From Acidobacteriota bacterium (GTDB lineage: Bacteria > Acidobacteriota > Holophagae > Holophagales > Holophagaceae): a DNA stretch of 64,000 nucleotides. This document shows, piece by piece, positions 52,426-61,321 of the stretch. Below the pieces are notes generated by a model. The model saw only the letters and a program-made list of their open reading frames with translations. It was not told the DNA's origin and did no database searches. Positions within the stretch are counted from its first letter, which is position 1; each line of letters opens with the position of its first letter. Location: positions 1 through 64,000 of the forward strand of contig BJFQ01000005.1 of assembly GCA_014189895.1 (NCBI GenBank). The letters are read 5' to 3'. Both the position numbers and the translations under genes were made by a program.

Positions 52426-53193
52426 TTACCTTTTCGGGGGAGAGTCTTCGAGGAAAGGCCCTTCAGAAGTTCCCTTTATAAACTGTTGAACTAAGGGATC
52501 TTGGATGGCGGCAAACTCTACAGGATTCCCAGATGCAACGATTGACCCTCTATGGAGTAGAGATATATTTTGACCAATCATAAATGCAACTTTAAGATCA
52601 TGCGTAATTGTTATCGTAGTTGCCCGTAATTCATTTCTCAAATCTGTAATAACTTTAGAAATGACATCGGTCATCACTGGATCGAGACCCGTTGTAGGCT
52701 CGTCAAAAAGAAGGATCTTCGGCTTGAGGGCGATAGCTCTAGCAAATCCAACACGACGCTTCATTCCCCCTGATAGTTCTGATGGATAGAGATCTCCAGT
52801 ACCCCTTAGGCCTACTAAGCTCAAACATTCGTCGACCCTAGACTGAATTTGTACGGGCGAATATAGAGTGTGTCGCGACAATCCGAAAGAAATATTTTCT
52901 GTAACTGTCATCGAATCAAATAAGGCAGCCATTTGGAAACACATGCCTATCTTCTTTCTTATTTCGAAAAGGGCAAGGGGCTCGTCTAAATCAACCTCGG
53001 CTCCGTCAACAAATATACTTCCATTGTCTGGACGAAGGAGCCCCAGAACGACTTTGAGTAATACAGTTTTTCCGGTTCCTGAACCACCTAAAATTACCCT
53101 ACTTTCAGATTCTTCTACGTTTAGTGAAACGCCATCGAGAACTCGGTTATCTCCGAAGGCTTTCGATACGTTATGAAGTGTGATCATGGGCAT
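52426..53193 (-). CDS. mlaF: ABC ATPase MlaF
   Basis: A 255-residue ATPase of the lipid-transport complex. Walker A GGSGTGKTVLL, Q-loop MCFQMAALFDSMTV, signature LSGGMKRRVGFARA, Walker B ILLFDEPTTGLDP, switch ITHDLKVAF. The GGSGTGKTVLLK and FQ-AALFDSM features are typical of Mkl/MlaF. Energises phospholipid movement with MlaE. Confidence 0.93.
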   Translation of the reverse strand: MPMITLHNVSKAFGDNRVLDGVSLNVEESESRVILGGSGTGKTVLLKVVLGLLRPDNGSIFVDGAEVDLDEPLALFEIRKKIGMCFQMAALFDSMTVTENISFGLSRHTLYSPVQIQSRVDECLSLVGLRGTGDLYPSELSGGMKRRVGFARAIALKPKILLFDEPTTGLDPVMTDVISKVITDLRNELRATTITITHDLKVAFMIGQNISLLHRGSIVASGNPVEFAAIQDPLVQQFIKGTSEGPFLEDSPPKR

Positions 53194-53196
53194 TGG

Positions 53197-53970
53197 TTAA
53201 ACCAGGAGAAGCTTCGTAAGGACAAAGTCGGAAATTAAAATCCAAAGACTTGAAGTAACCACACTACTGGTAGGCGCAGCACCGACTCCAACAGCACCCC
53301 CTTGAGTTCTATAGCCTTTCCAGCATCCTACAAGGGAGATGATGACGCCGAAAACAAATGCCTTAATGAGGGCTATTCGCAAATCGGAGGAAGAAATTAG
53401 CTTGAAGAACTCGGATGTGTAAAAATCTGAACTCTGAAATGATAAATTGACAAGAATAAAATGACCACCCCAGAAACTGATATAAATAGAAAGTATGGTT
53501 AGCATTGGGACCATGAGGATCGAAGCTAAGAACCTTGGAACAAATAAATAATGCACCGGGTCAGTTGCTAAACATTCCAGGGCATCAATCTGCTCGGTTA
53601 TCCGCATGGTTCCGATCTCTGCGGCCATCGCCGATCCCACACGCCCCGCAAGCATTAAACCAGTAATGACAGGTGCCAACTCCCTTATAACAGCGAGGCC
53701 TTCAACCTGGCTGGCTAGGCCTTCAGCCTGAAATTGCTTAAAGCCAAAGGCTAATTGAACGGCGAATACCATACTGACCGCAAGAGAAGTCATCAAAACT
53801 ACAGGAACAGAGGAAACTCCAACCAAAGAGCATTGGCTTAAAAAATATTTCGTATCAAAGGGTCGCCTAAAAATACTCCTTATACTTTTCATACCAACTA
53901 TTATGAAATCTCCAAACGATGAAGTATTAGATATGATCCAAGTCCCCAGAAATTCAACGAATGAAGTCAT
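53197..53970 (-). CDS. mlaE: MlaE/YrbE permease
   Basis: A 257-residue membrane protein with about five helices. AGRVGSAMAAEIGTMRITEQIDAL and LVGCWKGYRTQGGAVGVGAA are the family's core motifs. It forms the transmembrane pore of the Mla system. Its start directly abuts the glmU stop on the same strand, so glmU-mlaE-mlaF-mlaD looks like one transcript. Confidence 0.95.
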   Translation of the reverse strand: MTSFVEFLGTWIISNTSSFGDFIIVGMKSIRSIFRRPFDTKYFLSQCSLVGVSSVPVVLMTSLAVSMVFAVQLAFGFKQFQAEGLASQVEGLAVIRELAPVITGLMLAGRVGSAMAAEIGTMRITEQIDALECLATDPVHYLFVPRFLASILMVPMLTILSIYISFWGGHFILVNLSFQSSDFYTSEFFKLISSSDLRIALIKAFVFGVIISLVGCWKGYRTQGGAVGVGAAPTSSVVTSSLWILISDFVLTKLLLV

Positions 53971-55338
53971 TTATTTTTTCGCCTTATTAATTGGCCGATT
54001 AACCTGAGGAACTCTACTTTTGGCTTTGTGGTGTCGAGGAACATCTTCAGTTACGGTCGTACCTGCTGCCACTAGAGCTCCATCTCCTACACTAATAGGA
54101 GCTATCATTTGGGTATTGCTACCGATAAATACATCATTGCCAATAATTGTTTTATGTTTGTTGACTCCATCATAGTTACAGGTAATGACTCCAGCACCTA
54201 TGTTCGAATTCGTTCCAATGGATACATCCCCAAGATAAGTGAGGTGGTTAGCCTTGGTACCCTTGGATATCTTGGCTTTCTTAGTCTCTACAAAGTTTCC
54301 TATTTGCACATGATCGGCTAATTCTGTCCCCTCTCTTAATCGTGAAAAAGGCCCTACAATAACGTGGTTTGTAAGCACAGACCGGTCGATCAAGGTGTAA
54401 GGTCTTACTATCGTGAAATTACCTAATTTTGAATCTTCTATACGTGATCCAGTTTGTATTTTGCTGCCCGTTCCGATACTTACTGCACCGATTAAGCTGA
54501 CATTAGGCTCAATCAACACATCGGTACTTAACTTGACTCGAGGTCCTATAAAAGTATTCGAGGGGTCTAAAATTGAAACCCCTTGTTTAAGCCACGCATT
54601 ATTAATTTTCTTTTTGGCATAGTCATGGAGTAGTGATAGATCAGCTCGAGTATTTAATCCAGAGATTTCTTCTAAACCAAATCTAATCGATTTAATTTTG
54701 AGACCTTTAGCAAGGCTATTGATTGCATCAGTTAGGTATAATTCTTTTTGCTTATTACTATTCTTTACCAATTTCAAAAAAGGTAATAGAGTCTTCCAAG
54801 AAAGAGCATAGAAGCCACTATTTATAACCTTGTGAAGGTACTGAGCTTCAGTTGCATCTTGATCTTCTACTATCGAAACTAGGTTGACTCCGGATTTCTC
54901 GATGAAGACCCTTCCATAACCCCTGGGGTCAACTACTTCTGAAATCCCTAATGATGGACAGTTCTTTATCAGTTTAGATAAGTTTGATTCTGTTATGAGA
55001 GGTGCGTCGGCACTCAGAATGAGTACATTATTCGCTTTAAGTTTATCAATTAAGGGTTTTGCAGATAGGAGCGCATCAGAAGTCCCTTTTGGCGCAGATT
55101 GAACAGCAAAATAAATCTTAGTCTTGAAAAGTTTATTTTCTTCCCAAATCTTGATTGACCGCTTAATTTCATCATGATTCTTGTTGACAACTATCACCGT
55201 ATTCTTAACTTCTTTAGGGATAGCCCGTAAGACCCATAAAAGGGAAGGGTCACCAAGGATTTCATGTAAGACTTTCGTCTTAGGCGAGACCATTCTTTTG
55301 CTCTGGCCGGCCGCCAATATAACTGCAGTGAATGACAA
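53971..55338 (-). CDS. glmU: Bifunctional GlcNAc-1-P uridyltransferase/glucosamine-1-P acetyltransferase
   Basis: A 455-residue enzyme that makes UDP-GlcNAc for peptidoglycan and lipid A. The N-terminal pyrophosphorylase has LAAGQSKRM and LILSADAPL; the C-terminal left-handed beta helix has hexapeptide repeats (IGTGSKIQTGSRIEDSKLG, GNFVETKKAKISKGTKANHLTYLGD, IGAGVITCNYDGVNKHKT). Complete by length. Confidence 0.96.
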   Translation of the reverse strand: MSFTAVILAAGQSKRMVSPKTKVLHEILGDPSLLWVLRAIPKEVKNTVIVVNKNHDEIKRSIKIWEENKLFKTKIYFAVQSAPKGTSDALLSAKPLIDKLKANNVLILSADAPLITESNLSKLIKNCPSLGISEVVDPRGYGRVFIEKSGVNLVSIVEDQDATEAQYLHKVINSGFYALSWKTLLPFLKLVKNSNKQKELYLTDAINSLAKGLKIKSIRFGLEEISGLNTRADLSLLHDYAKKKINNAWLKQGVSILDPSNTFIGPRVKLSTDVLIEPNVSLIGAVSIGTGSKIQTGSRIEDSKLGNFTIVRPYTLIDRSVLTNHVIVGPFSRLREGTELADHVQIGNFVETKKAKISKGTKANHLTYLGDVSIGTNSNIGAGVITCNYDGVNKHKTIIGNDVFIGSNTQMIAPISVGDGALVAAGTTVTEDVPRHHKAKSRVPQVNRPINKAKK

Positions 55339-55391
55339 ACGACACCTCTATTAATTTATTATCCTACTGATCTATCAATCTGCAGATAACA

Positions 55392-56564
55392 CTATTCAAA
55401 TAAGCCTTTCGACCGCATGGATAATCTCAGGGCTAACCTCGAAGATTCGAGAAAATTGCGATGATCCGCAATCCCGAGACCAGCAATGTCAAATCCCGTT
55501 CCATGATCGGGGCTTGTGCGCACAAAGGGGAGGCCAAAGGTCACATTCACGGCGAGAATAGGTTCAGCAAACTTGATCGGTATTAATCCTTGATCATGAT
55601 ACATGGCAACTGTAAGGTCAAAATCCCCATCATGTGCTCTCTTGAAAACAGAGTCAGCCGATAGTGGCCCCTTGATTTGGAGCGTTGCTTGTCTTTTAAC
55701 GACATCTTGATGGGGGTAGGGATTCCATTGGCCAAATGGTTTATATTTTGAATATATAGAGGCACCGAATTTCTCTTTATCTAAGGAGTAATTATTTTGA
55801 TTAAATGCATCAATTGATTTTTTAACAGCTCCTTCAATCAAACTATCCTCAGTTCCGAAGGCTCCATTTTCGCCTGCATGTGGGTTTAGAGCAGCAACAC
55901 CAACCCTAAGGCGTGAAGTCCCCACCATTTCAATAAAAGATCCTACAGAAAATTGAATACTTTGGGCAATAGATTCTTCGTCCATAGATTCGATAACTTT
56001 TCTTAAGCTCATATGGACTGTATGGAGCGCTACATTCATCTTGGGGCTCATGAAGATCATTTGCGTATACTTTGATCCTGTCGCTTCCTGTAAATATCCT
56101 GTGTGACCGGTGAAAACTTCTCCTGAAGCAATAATGGATGATTTTGAAATCGGTAAAGTGACTAGCGCATCAGCCTTATGGTTATTCATTAGCCGAGTAG
56201 CAAGTATCAATGCCTCCATGGATGACTTCCCCGAGTTAGACGATGGGACACCGATATTTAATTTATTTAACGACAAAGGATAAGGATCTAACCATAGCGC
56301 AGAATACATCTCGGTGGGATTACTTGGGTCGACTAGATAAAAGCCGAAGGACTCTGTTGTGCACCCTATGGCGAAAGGGGCATCGCCCCATAACCATTTA
56401 TGATTATTATGTTGAGATTTTGAAAAAAGCTCGATACCAGCACGACTACCAATAATTACTATTCTTGCTCGATGAGTTAATTGGGGCAGTGATTTAAGGA
56501 GTATTTCCGGACCAATGCCGGACGGGTCGCCCAAAGTAACGATAAGGGTTGGTAGAGGGGTCAT
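55392..56564 (-). CDS. pdxA: 4-hydroxythreonine-4-phosphate dehydrogenase
   Basis: A 390-residue NAD-dependent dehydrogenase of vitamin B6 synthesis. TLGDPSGIGPEI start, SKSSIIASGEVFTGHTGYLQEAT, LNPHAGENGAFG, YHDQGLIPIKF and FVRTSPDHGTGFDIAG are all diagnostic. It is about 60 residues longer than E. coli PdxA, mainly in the N-terminal half. Followed by glmU 53 bases later. Confidence 0.93.
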   Translation of the reverse strand: MTPLPTLIVTLGDPSGIGPEILLKSLPQLTHRARIVIIGSRAGIELFSKSQHNNHKWLWGDAPFAIGCTTESFGFYLVDPSNPTEMYSALWLDPYPLSLNKLNIGVPSSNSGKSSMEALILATRLMNNHKADALVTLPISKSSIIASGEVFTGHTGYLQEATGSKYTQMIFMSPKMNVALHTVHMSLRKVIESMDEESIAQSIQFSVGSFIEMVGTSRLRVGVAALNPHAGENGAFGTEDSLIEGAVKKSIDAFNQNNYSLDKEKFGASIYSKYKPFGQWNPYPHQDVVKRQATLQIKGPLSADSVFKRAHDGDFDLTVAMYHDQGLIPIKFAEPILAVNVTFGLPFVRTSPDHGTGFDIAGLGIADHRNFLESSRLALRLSMRSKGLFE

Positions 56565-56656
56565 ATACGCATTCCAATCAATGACAGGTTACTAATAATT
56601 AGATACTTTTCTAGAAACTAGTTTTCAGGTGCTCATAACTGTTATTATTAAACTTC

Positions 56657-56731
<75 letters not shown>

Positions 56732-56745
56732 TTCCTTGTTCTATC

Positions 56746-56820
56746 GGCGCCGTCGCCAAGTGGTAAGGTCCGGGACTGCAAATCCTGTATACGTCGGTTC
56801 GAATCCGACCGGCGCCTCCA
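56746..56820 (+). tRNA. tRNA-Cys (GCA)
   Basis: A 75-nt cloverleaf 14 bases after tRNA-Gly: acceptor GGCGCCG, anticodon loop with GCA, GTTCGAATC, discriminator U and encoded CCA. Confidence 0.97.
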
Positions 56821-56821
56821 C

Positions 56822-57193
56822 TTAGCCCGTAAGGGCTGAGCCATTGATACAGAAACGCTTTTTTGATGGTTCAGGCCCATCATCAAACACATGACCCAGG
56901 TGACCTTTGCAAATCGAACAAACAACTTCGATGCGTAGCATCCCATGAGAACTATCTGATCTTAGCTCAATTGAATCTTCTCGCAGTGGTCGAGTGAAAC
57001 TAGGCCAACCGGAACCTGATTCATACTTATCTGCGAGCGTAAAAAGTGGATTTCCGCACCCAGCGCAAGACCATACATCAAATCCACCAGGCATTTGTAA
57101 CGACAAAAACCTCGGGTCCGTTCCTTTATTTCGCAACACTCGATATTGCTCAGGTGTGAGCCTCTTTTTCCACTCTTCATCTGATAACTTCAT
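56822..57193 (-). CDS. msrB: Peptide methionine-R-sulfoxide reductase MsrB
   Basis: A 123-residue MsrB. Two zinc CxxC pairs (CAGCG and CSICKG), GSGWPSF, HLGHVFDDGP and the catalytic Cys in RFCING. The usual second cysteine replaced in GSGWPS (normally GCGWPSF) implies that the resolving cysteine is absent and an outside thiol is needed. The 3' end is two bases from tRNA-Cys. The ATG overlaps the ferredoxin gene stop by four bases. Confidence 0.92.
   Translation of the reverse strand: MKLSDEEWKKRLTPEQYRVLRNKGTDPRFLSLQMPGGFDVWSCAGCGNPLFTLADKYESGSGWPSFTRPLREDSIELRSDSSHGMLRIEVVCSICKGHLGHVFDDGPEPSKKRFCINGSALTG
56824..56837. other. Small hairpin across the msrB stop and tRNA-Cys end
   Basis: AGCCC and GGGCT around GTAA, placed four bases after tRNA-Cys and over the msrB stop. 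No T-run, so its terminator value is doubtful; a processing or end-stability role is possible. Confidence 0.3.
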
Positions 57194-58026
57194 TTATTAC
57201 CCCTAAAAGTGAGGAGAGAATCCTTACCTTGGTGTCCCTGAACAACAGTACATATGTCTACGCAATCTCCGCAATTAAAGCAACCCTCTCCATAGCCTAT
57301 AAATAATGAATCCGATCTTGGGTCTAAGTCAACAAAACATGTATTCAGGCAAGCAGTGCAGGTACCGCATGCACTTAACTCTGAAGTAAATCGGGGCCTT
57401 AACTTGCTGTCCTGGTCATTTGAACTGTAAATTATGGATTGCCCCATCCCATAGATGCAAACTATTCTGCAAAAGTCGAAACGCACGATGAACCCACAAA
57501 TCCATGTCAGTACGATAAACAAAAAGATCCAGGAGATTAGGAGAACTCCTTCGGTATTTAAAGTCGATAGATTCAGGATGGTATTGAGAATGCGAGATGG
57601 GTCAACAAGATAAGCGGAAAGCCCTAGTGCAGTAATTATCGGGGCTATGAACAAAAATAGTATGCAAAGTGTTTGGGCTAAGATTCGGTGCATACTCGAC
57701 CTATTCATAAATCCGTAAACCCACCGGTTTGTGCCTGATCCAAAAACCGTTCGAATTACATTAAAAAACTCGATTGTGCTTCCATAAGGGCATGACCATC
57801 CACAGAATACGCGACCTTTTGAATAACTAAGAATGATAAAGAAAGACAAAAAGATAACAAACCCCAAAGCTAAATAAATCCCATTCAAAGTCGTGAAGGA
57901 ATAGTGTTTACCAAGGGATATAAATTCATTTTCTTTGATATCAATGCGAAAAATATCAAGGAAAGGAACTAGAAATAGAAAAATGAAACTTAAAGTCTGA
58001 GTGAATCGCCTGAATAGATGGAACAT
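57190..58026 (-). CDS. NapH/CcoG-like membrane ferredoxin
   Basis: A 278-residue protein with about four membrane helices, a FCGWSCPYG motif (CxxxCP), CRIVCIYGMGQ, and two C-terminal 4Fe-4S sites (CGTCTACLNTC and CFNCGDCVDIC). NapH-like proteins relay electrons from quinol. Overlap with msrB suggests that it may feed electrons to a thiol or sulfoxide pathway, an inference. Not complete enough to match NapH, NosR or CcoG specifically. Confidence 0.83.
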   Translation of the reverse strand: MFHLFRRFTQTLSFIFLFLVPFLDIFRIDIKENEFISLGKHYSFTTLNGIYLALGFVIFLSFFIILSYSKGRVFCGWSCPYGSTIEFFNVIRTVFGSGTNRWVYGFMNRSSMHRILAQTLCILFLFIAPIITALGLSAYLVDPSRILNTILNLSTLNTEGVLLISWIFLFIVLTWICGFIVRFDFCRIVCIYGMGQSIIYSSNDQDSKLRPRFTSELSACGTCTACLNTCFVDLDPRSDSLFIGYGEGCFNCGDCVDICTVVQGHQGKDSLLTFRGNK

Positions 58027-58029
58027 ACC

Positions 58030-60258
58030 TTAAGTATGAACTCGAGAATGTCTAATTAGGCCAATAGCGAATAAAAAGACCAAAGGCGCAAGAACTCCCC
58101 ACCAAACAGGTATTTCTCCAGTCTGCGTAGCTCCCACTATGATTGAGTTGATACCAAAAAATAACAAGCTTGAAAAAAGAATAATGCCTAAAGCTCGAGT
58201 TCTACCTGCCTTGGGGTCGGGCAAGGTATGAGCTAGAAGTGCGAATAGCAAAAGTGGTCCAAGGAGCCATCCGAAAAAACGGCTTATAAATTCATAGTTT
58301 CTCTCTGGGTCATTCGACCAGATCAGCCATGGGAGCAAGTCAACAGTCGAGGTAGTAGAAGCAGGCGTAATCGTCCTCAAGGCCTTACTAGGAAAATAGA
58401 CATCCCATGATGATGGATTCTCACGCCTCTGTCCGGTCCAATCGTAAACCGTACCCTGACCATTTTTCTCATCAAACTTGATGATTGGGTCTGACTCCAG
58501 GTAATTGGCTAGCGGAAAACCCCAACGGAGGCCTTGCTGGGGTGAGGTGTACCAAAGAATGGTTGGTTTAGAGAGGTCAGTCTTAAGGGTTACCCAACTA
58601 TCGTTTAGGGTCTGCATTTGACCCGAACTTCGACCGATTATTTTCCGGTAAAGACGATCGCCGGGAGTAATTGTAGAAGGGCCTATCCATAGAGAAAAAA
58701 GAAGTGACAACGTAACTATGAAGGTTAAGGTTGGATAACTAAACTTCATCCAATCGAGTAGATTGACGCCGCTTGATTTCAGGGCGACCCATTCTCTAGA
58801 TATCGATTTCTCAGTTAAGGTTAACGCTGCAGATGTGAGAAAAATGATTGGGCCGACAATAGTCATAAACTCCGGAAGCGATACTAACCAATACTGGAAG
58901 AAAAGTGAAAAAGGGTGTTTATTTTTGATGATATCGGCAGCAAGGTTAGAGAAAGTGACGACGAGATGTATCAACAAAATGGATGATGTGACGATTAGCC
59001 AGTTTCTAAGAAGAGCTGAACTAAGGTACCTTACGAGGGTTCGATTAGATTTGGAGATCTGGTCGGATCTCGACTCTAAGTAACTATTAAAATTGGAATA
59101 AATTTTAATTATGATTCGATTAACTTTATTAACTAAAAACAAGTATAGAGATACTTTGTTTTTCGGCTGAATTGGCTTTAGGCTTTGATAGAAAGCATAA
59201 CCAGCGACCACGAATACTAATGCTGATGTCGAGTATAGGATTACCCTGGAAGGATCATCGGTAATTAAGTATAAATTCTCCATATAGCGGTATAAAAAGT
59301 AGTAAGCCAAGACGCAAAGTAAAGATGTGATTGAGGCGCTAGATCTCTTGAATCGCGGGTGACGAAAGCCAATTGATATTCCAAGCAAAAGGAATGCTAT
59401 AGAGGCGAAGGGGAGGGACCAACGCCTAGATAATTCAATAGCGCGAACCTTATTATCTTGAACAGTGCTAACTTGCAATTCTTGGCGATTATAGAGGGAT
59501 GCGGTACTCATCGTCCGTAATGGAGTAGCTTTCCAAATCCTCTTTGGCGGCGGGATCTGGAACATTAAGGTCTGCTCCAATTGATCAATAAGAATAATGG
59601 AATCGTTGGCCGGCTGATAGAGAGCGCCGTTAAGGTTTTTAAGTTGAATAGACGCGTTAGAAGAACCGTCATAATTATTTGAGAAGATGTAGTTTATATC
59701 TTGTCCAATCATGTGTTGAACTTCATTTCGACGAACCTCAGCAATGTGTGTTTTACCCGTGTAATCACTCCAAATAGTCATGTTAGGGTTGCTTGGAGGA
59801 CTCCAAGGCTGACCACCCGGCTTAATGACTCTTGATTTAAGAGTTTCTGACATTGAATCTCTGAAGGTTTGTTGCTGAGAATTTGACCAGGGTGTAATGA
59901 AATGAGAATTGAGTAACCCGACTGAAAGTACTAGAGCTGCGAATATCGACCAGGATTTGATCCAACTTCTATAGCCAACGCCCATGCCTTGCGCTGCAAC
60001 AACCTCTGAATTAATTGAAAGGGTTTGGGTTCCTATAAGCCCGGCCAAAAGAGATGCAATAGGTAAGATGATCGATAGTAGTTCTGGCAAAGAAGATAGA
60101 AGCAGTAGGGCTAGCCAGATAATTGAAGCACCTTGGATAAAGACCTCTTTTGAGAGGGCCATTGCTTCATTGGTAACAATCAGGGCACCGTAAAAAACTA
60201 CAGCTCCGATTAGTGGATATATCCAGGTTCTGATTAGATATTTATTAATTATGCCCAT
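58030..60258 (-). CDS. lptFG: Fused LptF-LptG lipopolysaccharide export permease
   Basis: A 742-residue protein with two YjgP/YjgQ-family halves. The first half (about 1-370) begins MGIINKYLIRTWIYPLIG and has IILPIASLLAGLIGTQ, and its C-terminal helices (FASIAFLLLGISIGFRH). The second (about 395-742) begins RTLVRYLSSALLRNW, with LPEFMTIVGPIIFLTS and a C-terminal helix set ending NSIIVGATQTG. Each carries a periplasmic beta domain. In most bacteria LptF and LptG are separate genes of about 360 residues. The start lies 11 bases from the dif-like site. Confidence 0.88.
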   Translation of the reverse strand: MGIINKYLIRTWIYPLIGAVVFYGALIVTNEAMALSKEVFIQGASIIWLALLLLSSLPELLSIILPIASLLAGLIGTQTLSINSEVVAAQGMGVGYRSWIKSWSIFAALVLSVGLLNSHFITPWSNSQQQTFRDSMSETLKSRVIKPGGQPWSPPSNPNMTIWSDYTGKTHIAEVRRNEVQHMIGQDINYIFSNNYDGSSNASIQLKNLNGALYQPANDSIILIDQLEQTLMFQIPPPKRIWKATPLRTMSTASLYNRQELQVSTVQDNKVRAIELSRRWSLPFASIAFLLLGISIGFRHPRFKRSSASITSLLCVLAYYFLYRYMENLYLITDDPSRVILYSTSALVFVVAGYAFYQSLKPIQPKNKVSLYLFLVNKVNRIIIKIYSNFNSYLESRSDQISKSNRTLVRYLSSALLRNWLIVTSSILLIHLVVTFSNLAADIIKNKHPFSLFFQYWLVSLPEFMTIVGPIIFLTSAALTLTEKSISREWVALKSSGVNLLDWMKFSYPTLTFIVTLSLLFSLWIGPSTITPGDRLYRKIIGRSSGQMQTLNDSWVTLKTDLSKPTILWYTSPQQGLRWGFPLANYLESDPIIKFDEKNGQGTVYDWTGQRRENPSSWDVYFPSKALRTITPASTTSTVDLLPWLIWSNDPERNYEFISRFFGWLLGPLLLFALLAHTLPDPKAGRTRALGIILFSSLLFFGINSIIVGATQTGEIPVWWGVLAPLVFLFAIGLIRHSRVHT

Positions 60259-60268
60259 GTTATATGGT

Positions 60269-60296
60269 AGTTATGATAATGTATATTATGTAACCT
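60269..60296. other. Candidate dif site for XerC/XerD recombination
   Basis: The 28-bp element has AGTTATGATAA as left arm, TGTATA as centre and TTATGTAACCT as right arm. The inner 16 bases ATAATGTATATTATGT are identical to the core of the E. coli dif sequence as I recall it, and the right arm differs at one base from the Bacillus form. Located in a 58-base gap between lptFG and kdsD. Alternative: part of the lptFG promoter. Confidence 0.6.
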
Positions 60297-60316
60297 ATAA
60301 TCAAACATCAAACAAA

Positions 60317-61288
60317 TCATAGGACTTTTAACCTAAGCAAATCATGGATATGGAGAACTCCGACTGGGTTCTTCCCTTCGACAACACAGATAAAGGTAAT
60401 CTTCTTACTTTCCATTAGGTTAGCTGCATCGATAGCCAAGCTATTGGGATCAATCCTGACCGGATTTGCTGACATCATAGACTTAGCGGTAAGCAAATGG
60501 GCATCGACTGGGTTTTTTTGGATCGATCGTCTGATGTCACCGTCTGAAATCACGCCTGCCAGGTTGTTGTCCTTCTCTTCCACGACTACCATCCCTAGTC
60601 GGCCTTCTGTTGATTTTGTTAAAACTGTAATTAGGTTATCGCTAACATTGACCGTCGGAAATTTACCATTCATAACATCCCGTACCTTCAATAATTTAGA
60701 ACCAATACTTCCACCCGGGTGGTTTAGGGAGAACATTTCGTCGGTAAAACCCTTCATATTGGCCAGTACTGCACTCAGGCAGTCTCCGATAGCTAATTGG
60801 CAGGCTGAGCTAGCCATAGGGGCAGATAAGCCATTAGGGGACCCTTCTCCTTGAGGCAAAGCATAGTAAAAGACCCAATCTGAATGGGCGCTTAATTCTG
60901 AGTTTTTATTAGAGGTTATAAGTGCAATTTTAATCTTAAGCCGTTTAGTACTGTTTATGAGTCGAGATAGTTCTTCACTCTCGCCACTATTCGAAAGCAC
61001 GACAAGATGATCTTCTTGGCTTACATTTCCAAGATCTCCATGGAGAGCATCCGTTGGATGCATGAATAAAGAAGGCGTTCCTAGAGAAGCCATCGTTGCT
61101 GCGATCTTTTGTGCAATAACTCCTGACTTACCGACGCCGCTAAAAATAACTCTTCCAGAACTTGACGTGACCGAAGAAGCCCATTCATTCACTTTCTGAG
61201 AGTCGAGGGATACCAAAAGAGCCCCTAAAGCCTGCTCTGAGGCTCTAAGTACCTGATTTAGGGTATTTTTAACAGCTTGCTGGTCCAA
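60317..61288 (-). CDS. kdsD: Arabinose-5-phosphate isomerase
   Basis: A 323-residue isomerase that makes arabinose 5-phosphate for KDO, a lipopolysaccharide core sugar. SIS domain (residues 25-175: VIFSGVGKSGVIAQKIAATMASLG, LHGDLGNV, SNSGESEEL) and two CBS domains (about 205-320) with a pattern VISDGDIRRSIQ. The combination of SIS plus CBS pair is typical of KdsD/KpsF/GutQ. Confidence 0.93.
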   Translation of the reverse strand: MDQQAVKNTLNQVLRASEQALGALLVSLDSQKVNEWASSVTSSSGRVIFSGVGKSGVIAQKIAATMASLGTPSLFMHPTDALHGDLGNVSQEDHLVVLSNSGESEELSRLINSTKRLKIKIALITSNKNSELSAHSDWVFYYALPQGEGSPNGLSAPMASSACQLAIGDCLSAVLANMKGFTDEMFSLNHPGGSIGSKLLKVRDVMNGKFPTVNVSDNLITVLTKSTEGRLGMVVVEEKDNNLAGVISDGDIRRSIQKNPVDAHLLTAKSMMSANPVRIDPNSLAIDAANLMESKKITFICVVEGKNPVGVLHIHDLLRLKVL

Positions 61289-61321
61289 TCGATCTCCCTA
61301 AAAGGTAAAATAAGACTCCTA

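Noticed and set aside
56613-56622. AAACTAGTTT palindrome before the tRNA pair
   Set aside because: Ten bases only and AT-rich; expected by chance in a window of this size.
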